This document shows positions 6,517-12,564 of a stretch of 14,227 bases of DNA, in pieces. Each line of letters begins with the position of its first letter. Positions within the stretch are counted from its first letter, which is position 1. This stretch comes from JAZSNA01 sp045536135 (GTDB lineage: Bacteria; Pseudomonadota; Alphaproteobacteria; CAAHEQ01; UBA3637), in assembly GCA_045536135.1 (NCBI GenBank), contig JAZSNA010000029.1:1-14227 (forward strand), in the 5' to 3' direction. The notes under the pieces were generated by a model. That model was not told where the DNA came from, did no database searches, and saw nothing but the letters and a program-made list of their open reading frames with translations. The position numbers and the translations under genes were made by a program.

Positions 6517-6980
6517 AAAATTATATTCAAACGGGAACAATATCTCAAAATCGAAAAGCTCATTTTAATTATTCGATTTTACAAACATTGGAAGCCGGAA
6601 TTGCTTTAATCGGAAGTGAAATAAAATCCTTGCGTTTGGGACGGGCTAATTTGGGCGATAGTTATGCGACTTTTGAAAACGATACACCGGTACTGTTGAA
6701 TTTAAACATTACGCCATACAATGAGGCCGGTTATTTCGGTCATAAGGCAACTCGTCCCCGAACTTTATTACTTCATAAAAAAGAAGCTCAAAAAATCAGG
6801 GGACAGATTAACCAAAAGGGATATACTCTGATACCGCTTGAATTGTATTTCAATAATAGGGGAATCGCAAAGGTTAAATTGGGATTAGCTGTTGGTAAGA
6901 ATACGGTGGATAAACGGGAAACAATCAAACAGCGGGATTGGAATCGCCAAAAACATCGTATACTTAAAAATTATACTTGA
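6501..6980 (+). CDS. smpB: SsrA (tmRNA)-binding protein SmpB
   Basis: SmpB binds tmRNA and delivers it to stalled ribosomes for trans-translation. The 159-residue product has the usual length. The OB-fold core contains NRKAHFNYSILQTLEAGIALIGSEIKSLRLGRANLGDSYA and PLELYFNNRGIAKVKLGLAVGKN. It ends in the basic tail KRETIKQRDWNRQKHRILK that inserts into the decoding centre. I chose the ATG at 6501 (MAGKVKNYI) because family members begin just there; an in-frame ATG at 6432 would add 23 unrelated residues. The start lies 16 bases inside the M24 peptidase gene, so translation is probably coupled. The tmRNA gene itself is not in this window. Confidence 0.97.
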   Translation: MAGKVKNYIQTGTISQNRKAHFNYSILQTLEAGIALIGSEIKSLRLGRANLGDSYATFENDTPVLLNLNITPYNEAGYFGHKATRPRTLLLHKKEAQKIRGQINQKGYTLIPLELYFNNRGIAKVKLGLAVGKNTVDKRETIKQRDWNRQKHRILKNYT

Positions 6981-7005
6981 AAAAATGTAAAAAATCATAT
7001 ATAAT
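6977..7005 (+). promoter_or_regulatory. Promoter of the large Cys-rich repeat protein
   Basis: TTGAAA (6977-6982, overlapping the smpB stop codon) and a perfect TATAAT (7000-7005) are separated by 17 bases. Transcription would start near 7012, leaving a short leader with an AAAGGGG ribosome site (7019-7025) before the ATG at 7032. No terminator separates smpB from this gene, so some read-through is likely. Confidence 0.65.
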
Positions 7006-7031
7006 CCCAATAGATTTTAAAGGGGTTAAAT

Positions 7032-9524
7032 ATGAAAAAAATCCGTTTTTTTATAGTACTGATTTTAATGATGATTTCGGCCAATTCTTGGGCGGCTAAG
7101 GAAATTTCGCTTTGTCAAAATGATCGGGATTGTCTGGTAGGGCAAAGGTGTATAAATAATCTTTGCCAAATTTTTGTGTCGCAAAATACAATTCAAAAAA
7201 GTACAAATAAAATATCGGCGGGGACAAAAGAGACTGATGTTGATATCAAGGCGGTTAATGCAAAAACTTGTGAAGAATGTCGGGAGTTAAAGACGTGGTC
7301 ATGTATGTCTTGTTCAACGGATAAAAAAGAGAAAACGGCACTTTGTGAATTTAATCCTTCTGTGACACGAGAAAGAAAAAAATACGTTTATAAAGGAAAT
7401 TGTTGTCCGGTGGTTTTATTGGGCGATCAATATTATTCTTATGACGGAACGGACGGTATTACCGATGAAATTGTTTATAAAAGCTTTCGGGACTATTTAA
7501 AAGGACGTGGTGCAGTCCCGACGGAAACGGATGGTTGTTTGGACGGACAATATAAGGTTGAATGTCCCAATGAATTATTGGAGCTTAAATATTATGCGGA
7601 TAATCGGTGGGAATGTGTTTGTAAAAATGGGGGACAAATTGTTCCGGCAGTTGATACCAATGGGAAACAAATTAGTGGGGAAATAGGATGTTGTTCCTAT
7701 TCGACGGATGTATTTTACCAAAAAGAAGGGATTTGTTGTGATAAAGATGAATCGATGGAAAATGGTAAGTGTTTATGCGGGTTGATTTGTTCTGACGGTA
7801 AAGTTTTAGATCCGGAAAGTTGTTCTTGTTATTGTCCGGACGGACGATTGGAAAATTCGGATGGTAATTGTGGTTGTCCGGCTTGCCCGATTGCGGGACA
7901 GATAGCGGATGAAAACTGTCAATGTTCTTGTCCGATGGGAAAAGTTTTAAATCCGATGGGAACGCTTTGTATTTGTGATACGATTTGCCCATATGAAATG
8001 ACTTTAAATGAAGAAAATTGTCAATGTTCTTGTCCGACCGGAAAAATTCCGAATGCGGAAGGGACAGAGTGCGTTTGTCCGACTTGTCCGATTGTCGGGC
8101 AAATAGCGGATGATAATTGTCAATGTTCTTGTCCGGATGGTCGAGTTTTAAATAAAGAGGGAACAGCTTGTGCTTGTGATAAAAATTGCCCGTATACCAT
8201 GCAACTGGATTTAAACACCTGTTCTTGTATCTGTCCGGCGGGTAAAGTTCCAAATGCCGAAGGGGATGCGTGTGTATGTCCGACTGCTTGTGAGGATGGA
8301 GAAGTTCAAAATAAAGATTGTTCATGTTCTTGTCCGACGGGTAAAGTAAAGGATAAAGATGGAAATTGTGTTTGTGATGCTTGTGCGATATTCGGACAGA
8401 TATCTGATGAAAATTGTACCTGTTCTTGTCCGGATGGTCGAGTTTTAAATAAAGAAGGAACGGCTTGTATTTGTGATAAAAATTGTCCGTATACTATGCA
8501 ACTGGATTTAAACACCTGCTCTTGTATCTGTCCGGCGGGTAAAGTTCCAAATGCTGAGGGGAATGACTGTATTTGTCCGACTGCTTGTGAGGATGGAAAA
8601 GTTCAAAATAAAGATTGTTCATGTTCTTGTCCAGCGGGTAAAGAATTAAACGAAAATGGTGAGTGTGTATGTCCAGTTTGTCCGATTTTTGGACAGGAGG
8701 CTGATGATAATTGTCAATGTTCTTGCTCACAAAATCGAGTTTTAAATAAAGAAGGAACGGCTTGTATTTGTGATAAAAATTGTCCGTATACTATGCAATT
8801 AGATTTAAATACATGTTCTTGTATTTGTCCGGCGGGTAAAGTTCCAAATGCACAAGGGAATGCTTGTGTTTGTTCTAATACTTGTCCAGTTGGATATCGA
8901 CAAAATACAGATTGTAGCTGTTCTTCTATTTGTCCCGAAGAAAAGGTTTACTCAAATGGTGAATGTGTTTGTCGTACAACATGTGGAGCTGGATATAATC
9001 AAAATGCGGATTGTTCTTGTTCGTCCATTTGCTCTGAAAACCAAATCTATGTTAATGGGAAATGTGTTAGTAAGTTATGTGAAAAAATGCCGACGTGTAA
9101 TTCTGCAGAAGCTTCGGATAAATTCCCATGTTATTTCTCTCAAGGAGTGGGTAAAAATTTTGGTCGAGAATATGTTAAGGCTGCTCGAGCTCAATGTCAG
9201 GCAATTGGTCGAACCCTATTAAGCGCAGAACAGGTTAAAGCGTATCAAAATACTGGCTGTGCGTTAAAGGGTGGTGCAGGTTATCTAAATACTTGTGAAG
9301 GTACGCTTGCTTATATAGGCCCCTTCTCTTTGAGTCGGACAATAAAATATTACGGGAATTACACTCGGGTTATTTCATTTGTCAATCAAGGGTGTTCTGA
9401 AGGCCCTGAATGTGCGATTTTAAATAGTAAAGGGACATGGAGTTATCATACAGTGAATCCGGGGGATGGAACAGGTGATAGTTGGAAGCCATGGACTGGT
9501 GCTGTTTGTGGTCCTAAAATATAA
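7032..9524 (+). CDS. Exported multi-module Cys-rich protein, probable surface protein
   Basis: An 830-residue protein of unknown function with a cleavable Sec signal peptide (MKKIRFFIVLILMMISANSWA, likely cut after Ala21 or Ala22). Regions in order: a short CQNDRDC...C...C module (about 27-45); a linker with CEEC and CMSC pairs (about 79-95); a domain at about 116-195 (KKYVYKGNCC, GDQYYSYDG, RWECVC) shared with the gene at 65-532; and a CC-rich stretch to 249. Residues about 250-681 hold about 13 modules of 32-34 residues, nearly all with the pattern C-x(9-11)-C-x-C-x-C-x(11-13)-C-x-C. A separate C-terminal domain (about 682-830) contains FPCYFSQGVGKNFGREYVKAARAQCQAIG and ends WKPWTGAVCGPKI. 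The cysteines imply a disulfide-stapled rod like EGF-type stalks, though I cannot assign it to EGF. The last domain could be the binding head; its A-x2-C-x3-G-x2-LLS pattern faintly recalls C-type-lectin-like folds. No membrane anchor follows, so it is secreted or held non-covalently. Confidence 0.85.
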   Translation: MKKIRFFIVLILMMISANSWAAKEISLCQNDRDCLVGQRCINNLCQIFVSQNTIQKSTNKISAGTKETDVDIKAVNAKTCEECRELKTWSCMSCSTDKKEKTALCEFNPSVTRERKKYVYKGNCCPVVLLGDQYYSYDGTDGITDEIVYKSFRDYLKGRGAVPTETDGCLDGQYKVECPNELLELKYYADNRWECVCKNGGQIVPAVDTNGKQISGEIGCCSYSTDVFYQKEGICCDKDESMENGKCLCGLICSDGKVLDPESCSCYCPDGRLENSDGNCGCPACPIAGQIADENCQCSCPMGKVLNPMGTLCICDTICPYEMTLNEENCQCSCPTGKIPNAEGTECVCPTCPIVGQIADDNCQCSCPDGRVLNKEGTACACDKNCPYTMQLDLNTCSCICPAGKVPNAEGDACVCPTACEDGEVQNKDCSCSCPTGKVKDKDGNCVCDACAIFGQISDENCTCSCPDGRVLNKEGTACICDKNCPYTMQLDLNTCSCICPAGKVPNAEGNDCICPTACEDGKVQNKDCSCSCPAGKELNENGECVCPVCPIFGQEADDNCQCSCSQNRVLNKEGTACICDKNCPYTMQLDLNTCSCICPAGKVPNAQGNACVCSNTCPVGYRQNTDCSCSSICPEEKVYSNGECVCRTTCGAGYNQNADCSCSSICSENQIYVNGKCVSKLCEKMPTCNSAEASDKFPCYFSQGVGKNFGREYVKAARAQCQAIGRTLLSAEQVKAYQNTGCALKGGAGYLNTCEGTLAYIGPFSLSRTIKYYGNYTRVISFVNQGCSEGPECAILNSKGTWSYHTVNPGDGTGDSWKPWTGAVCGPKI
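7779..9074 (+). repeat. Array of about 13 six-cysteine protein modules
   Basis: The reading frame repeats a 32-34 residue unit from residue 250 to about 681. Three unit types alternate. Type 1 is PxCPIxGQIADxNCQCSCPxGRVLN..GTxCxC, type 2 is DKNCPYTMQLDLNTCSCICPAGKVPN..., and type 3 is PTACEDGxVQNKDCSCSCPxGK...GxCVC. The order is 3-1-2, 1-2-3, 1-2-3, 1-2-3', then one more diverged type-3-like unit. The first copies and the last two have drifted most, and the final unit lacks its last cysteine. This gradient fits growth from the middle of the array by internal duplication. Confidence 0.9.
8079..8873 (+). repeat. 297-bp tandem superrepeat inside the Cys-rich gene
   Basis: Copies start at 8079, 8376 and 8673, an exact spacing of 297 bases (99 codons, units of 33, 34 and 32 residues). 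The third copy keeps only its first two units in recognisable form (to 8873), after which the third unit is diverged. Copies two and three are identical at the DNA level over a long stretch from GTTTTAAATAAAGAAGG to TATACTATGCAA, synonymous sites included. This points to recent duplication or ongoing gene conversion and a likely tendency to change copy number by slippage. Confidence 0.9.
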
Positions 9525-9539
9525 AAATACCGTATTTTT
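9523..9539 (+). terminator. Possible weak terminator after the Cys-rich gene
   Basis: AAAAATAC (9523-9530) and GTATTTTT (9532-9539) form an inverted repeat starting in the stop codon and ending in a five-T run. The stem is nearly all A-T with a very small loop, so it would be weak. It is nearly symmetric and no better candidate is present before the next promoter. Confidence 0.3.
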
Positions 9540-9551
9540 ATAAAAAAAATG

Positions 9552-9581
9552 TTGACTTGTTTATTCGTTTTCGGATATAAA
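9552..9581 (+). promoter_or_regulatory. Promoter of the hydrogenase operon
   Basis: TTGACT (9552-9557) and TATAAA (9576-9581) are separated by 18 bases, a good sigma-70 type promoter. Transcription would start near 9588, with a GGAG ribosome site (9598-9601) ahead of the ATG at 9607. It should drive the membrane protein gene and, through tight spacing, hydC, hydB and hydA. Confidence 0.65.
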
Positions 9582-9597
9582 GAATAAATAAACGAAT
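9560..9597. promoter_or_regulatory. Inverted repeats around the -10 box, candidate operator
   Basis: ATTCGTTT (9563-9570) is inverted as AAACGAAT (9590-9597), and the overlapping TTTATTC (9560-9566) is inverted as GAATAAA (9582-9588). Both flank the -10 box of the hydrogenase promoter, where a bound repressor would block RNA polymerase. The half-sites do not match the FNR box (TTGAT-N4-ATCAA). The regulator is unknown, and A+T richness weakens the case. Confidence 0.4.
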
Positions 9598-9606
9598 GGA
9601 GTTGAA

Positions 9607-10290
9607 ATGCTTAAAAAAATATCGTCTTTTTATAGTTCTGTTTTGATATTTATTGTTTATACGGTTTTTTTGCATTTATGCTTTGATTTTTTGTCTGATA
9701 AACAGGTGATGAGTTTTATTGCCGAGGGTGCTTTTACCGACGGATTAACCTTTGTCGGTTTCGGTGTCTTGTTGGCATGTCTGATTTTTTATCGTGATGA
9801 TTTTGCGGATAAAAAAATGTCTTGGCGTGCTTTTATATTCTTGACAATTGCGGCGATTTTGCGGGAAATGGGTATCCAACATGCCTTAACAACTCATGAT
9901 ACAACGGCAATTAAATTGCGTTTTTTTACCAATCCGAATAATCCGTTATATGAAAAGATTATATCGGCTGTTTTGGTATTATCTGTTTTAATTACGATAC
10001 TTTATCTGTTAATTAAGTACACGCCTTTTTTAATCAAGGGTATATTTAAGTTAAATCCGGTCGCTTGGACAATGTCGGTGTTTGCCTTTGGGGCAATTAT
10101 ATCTAAGGTCTTTGATCGGTTGCCGTCAATATTGCGTTTCGCCGGAATGGAAGTATGTTCGACAGAGCAAGCTTATTACAGCATTTTGGAAGAAGGAATC
10201 GAATCATTATTGCCAATGTTAATTGTATTGGCCTTATATCAATATCATCAATTAAAAACGCAAAAAATAAATAAAGGAAAGGGAAAATAA
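9607..10290 (+). CDS. Six-helix inner-membrane protein of unknown function
   Basis: A 227-residue integral membrane protein with about six hydrophobic segments (roughly residues 8-28, 45-62, 75-90, 117-143, 148-167 and 197-213). I do not recognise the family. Charged or polar groups that might matter sit at the ends of segments: RxDxF-type RDDF (63-66), REMGIQH (86-92), FDR (169-171) and LEEGIES (194-200). There are only two cysteines and no iron-sulfur motif, so it is not an obvious electron carrier. It is the first gene behind the operon promoter, and its stop shares one base with the hydC start (TAATG), which indicates coupled translation with the hydrogenase. It might anchor the otherwise soluble hydrogenase, move ions or protons, or be unrelated in function. 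The C-terminal tail is short and basic (KINKGKGK), which by the positive-inside rule would be cytoplasmic. Confidence 0.8.
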   Translation: MLKKISSFYSSVLIFIVYTVFLHLCFDFLSDKQVMSFIAEGAFTDGLTFVGFGVLLACLIFYRDDFADKKMSWRAFIFLTIAAILREMGIQHALTTHDTTAIKLRFFTNPNNPLYEKIISAVLVLSVLITILYLLIKYTPFLIKGIFKLNPVAWTMSVFAFGAIISKVFDRLPSILRFAGMEVCSTEQAYYSILEEGIESLLPMLIVLALYQYHQLKTQKINKGKGK

Positions 10291-10775
10291 TGAATAAAAC
10301 TGAAATTGAAGAAAAAACAGCGGAAGTTGTAAAAAAATGGGTTGGAAAACGCGGCTCTTTGATTATGGCTTTGCATGAGGTTCAAGGTGCTTTCGGATAT
10401 GTTCCGTGGGAAGCGATGGCGGTTGTCTCCGAAAAGATGGAAATTCCTGTGGCACAAATTTATGGTGTTTTAACATTTTATAATTTCTTTAAATTAAAGG
10501 CTCCGGGGAAAGTGATTATTTCGATGTGCGACGGAACAGCATGCCATATTAAAGGGGCTCCGGCCGTTATTTCCGAATTTGAAAAAGAGCTTAAAATCAA
10601 AGCCGGTGATTCAACGGATGACGGATTGTTCCATTTACAAGTTGTTCGTTGTTTGGGATGTTGTGGCTTGGCTCCGGTCGGTGTTGTGAATGGAAAGACT
10701 TATGGTCGGATGAAACCGGAAGATGTTCCTGCAATTATTCAAGAATGGCGTGAAAATATGAAAGAAGAGGCATAA
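10290..10775 (+). CDS. hydC: Bifurcating hydrogenase, NuoE-like [2Fe-2S] subunit
   Basis: HydC/HndA-type subunit of 161 residues, homologous to complex I NuoE. It has a helical N-terminal part (about 5-70; SLIMALHEVQGAFGYVPWEAM and AQIYGVLTFYNFF are typical) and a thioredoxin-like [2Fe-2S] domain. The cluster ligands are Cys80 and Cys85 (CDGTAC) with Cys121 and Cys125 (CLGCC). In trimeric bifurcating hydrogenases this subunit sits beside the flavin subunit and passes electrons to or from its FMN. Its ATG overlaps the previous stop by one base, with AAAGG-like purines upstream, and one base separates its stop from hydB. The same fold also occurs in NAD-dependent formate dehydrogenases, but the downstream HydA settles the context. 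Confidence 0.94.
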   Translation: MNKTEIEEKTAEVVKKWVGKRGSLIMALHEVQGAFGYVPWEAMAVVSEKMEIPVAQIYGVLTFYNFFKLKAPGKVIISMCDGTACHIKGAPAVISEFEKELKIKAGDSTDDGLFHLQVVRCLGCCGLAPVGVVNGKTYGRMKPEDVPAIIQEWRENMKEEA

Positions 10776-10776
10776 G

Positions 10777-12552
10777 ATGGCAGAATTAAATCAAGAACAA
10801 ATTACGAAATTAAAAGAATTCGGTAAAACCCAAGCTCAAAAATTATTGGCTATGGGTGAAGAATTTAAAAAGGAATTGGAAACATACGAAGCCAGTATTT
10901 ATACATGTAATGCAACCGGATGTCATTCCGGCGGTGCTTCAAATGTGATTGAGGCTTTTCAAGGGGCTTTGGAAAAAGCCGGTATTTCAGAAAAGGTTCG
11001 GATGGTATCAACGGGATGTATGGGACTTTGTGCTTGCGGACCGTTGGCTCGGGTTGAAATAAAAGGATGTGAACCGTTTTTATATCAACGGGTTGATGCT
11101 GAATTAGCGGAAAAGATTGTTGCCGAACATATTATTCCCGCATTAAATTCGGCTGATCGAAAAGTTGACTTGCCCGTGGAATTAAAAGAACGTGAATTAT
11201 CAATGAAATTACCGTTTTTTACCAAACAAAAGAAAGTTGTTTTGGAACATTTGGGACATTCTGATCCGGATAATTTGGCAGAATATGTCGCCGGTGGCGG
11301 ATATCAGGCATTGATGAAATGTTTAACCATGAAACCGGAAGAAGTCTTGGATATTATTAATAAGTCTGGATTACGGGGTCGTGGCGGTGCTGGTTTCCCC
11401 ACAGGAAAAAAATGGGAAATGTTATCCAAATCACCCTTGAAAGATGGCGAAAAATTTATGGTTTGTAATGGGGACGAAGGTGACCCCGGAGCATACATGG
11501 ATTCTTGTATTTTGGGTGGTGGAGCTCATGCCGTATTGGAAGGAATGATGATTGGGGCCTATGCCACAGGCGCAACGGCCGGTTTCTTTTACGTCCGTGC
11601 CGAGTATCCGTTGGCCGTTGCTCGTGTTGAACAAGCCATTAAACAAGCTAAAAAGGCGGGTATTTTAGGACGCTATATTTTTGGTTCTGATTTCTCATTT
11701 ACCGCCGATTTACGGTTGGGAGCTGGTGCATTCGTTTGTGGTGAAGAAACAGCGTTGCTTGAATCTTTAGAAGGGAAACGGGGAACTCCGCATCCTAGAC
11801 CGCCATTCCCAACAACTTCCGGTTTATTTGGAAAACCGACCGCAATTAATAATGTTGAAACATTGGCGAATGTCCCCAAAATTATTTTACGTGGAGCCGA
11901 ATGGTTCTCTTCTATGGGAACGGCGACATCAAAGGGAACAAAGGTTTTCGCTTTGACTGGTAAAGTAAAGCATAGTGGATTGATTGAAGTTCCAATGGGA
12001 ACAACTGTTAATGAAATGGTTAATGAAATTGGTGGCGGAACATCTTCCGGTAAACCTTTCAAGGCTGTTCAAACCGGTGGACCTTCCGGTGGTGTTATTC
12101 CGGCCAGTGAATTAAATATGCCACTTTGTTATGAAGAGCTTAAAAAGATTGGTTCCATGATGGGTTCCGGTGGTATGATTGTAATGGATGAAGACGATTC
12201 GATGGTGGAAATCGCTAAATTCTATTTATCCTTTACCGTCGATGAAAGTTGTGGTAAGTGTGCCCCTTGTCGTTTGGGCGGGTATCAAATGTTGGAACTT
12301 TTGAAGAAAGTATCCAAAGGACGTGGAACAATGGCTGATATTGAATCTATAAAGAAAATTGCCCATGCAATGCAAAAAGCTTCTTTATGTGGCTTGGGAC
12401 AAACAGCCCCAAATCCGGTTTTGTCAACCTTGCGTTATTTTTGGCCGGAATATGAAGCTTTGTTAAAAGATGGTCCGTCAAACAATAAAGAATTTAAACC
12501 GACAACTTGTGATTCAAATTGTTCCGGATGTACGGTTAATTGCAAAAAATAA
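10777..12552 (+). CDS. hydB: Bifurcating hydrogenase, NuoF-like flavin subunit with variant C-terminus
   Basis: HydB/HndC-type NAD(P)H-binding flavoprotein of 591 residues. Domains in order: an N-terminal thioredoxin-like [2Fe-2S] domain (about 38-118; Cys44, Cys49, Cys81, Cys85), which is a separate HndB protein in Desulfovibrio; the NuoF-like FMN and NAD(H) domain with GRGGAGFPTG at 201-210, GDEGDPGAYMDS and GAFVCGEETALLESLEGKRG; a SLBB-type segment; and a [4Fe-4S] site ESCGKCAPC (Cys492, 495, 498) with Cys538 in SLCGLGQ. Family members such as Thermotoga HydB then carry a C-terminal ferredoxin domain with two [4Fe-4S] clusters. Here the protein ends after a tail with Cys578, 582, 585 and 589 (C-x3-C-x2-C-x3-C), enough for at most one more cluster or a metal. 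It is co-transcribed with hydC and hydA (12-base gap). Confidence 0.95.
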   Translation: MAELNQEQITKLKEFGKTQAQKLLAMGEEFKKELETYEASIYTCNATGCHSGGASNVIEAFQGALEKAGISEKVRMVSTGCMGLCACGPLARVEIKGCEPFLYQRVDAELAEKIVAEHIIPALNSADRKVDLPVELKERELSMKLPFFTKQKKVVLEHLGHSDPDNLAEYVAGGGYQALMKCLTMKPEEVLDIINKSGLRGRGGAGFPTGKKWEMLSKSPLKDGEKFMVCNGDEGDPGAYMDSCILGGGAHAVLEGMMIGAYATGATAGFFYVRAEYPLAVARVEQAIKQAKKAGILGRYIFGSDFSFTADLRLGAGAFVCGEETALLESLEGKRGTPHPRPPFPTTSGLFGKPTAINNVETLANVPKIILRGAEWFSSMGTATSKGTKVFALTGKVKHSGLIEVPMGTTVNEMVNEIGGGTSSGKPFKAVQTGGPSGGVIPASELNMPLCYEELKKIGSMMGSGGMIVMDEDDSMVEIAKFYLSFTVDESCGKCAPCRLGGYQMLELLKKVSKGRGTMADIESIKKIAHAMQKASLCGLGQTAPNPVLSTLRYFWPEYEALLKDGPSNNKEFKPTTCDSNCSGCTVNCKK

Positions 12553-12564
12553 AGGGAGAAAAAG

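Noticed and set aside
7672..8325. Long minus-strand ORF (217 codons) opposite the Cys-rich repeats, with further ones at 8306-8515 and 8494-8730
   Set aside because: They are shadows of the repeated plus-strand frame: the periodic Cys/Pro/Gly codons suppress stops on the other strand. The translations are His/Asn/Tyr-rich with no ribosome site and no recognisable domain.
11304..12062. Minus-strand ORFs inside hydB (11304-11498, 11431-11646, 11673-12062)
   Set aside because: They lie opposite a clear NuoF-like gene and show no family features, so they are reading-frame shadows.
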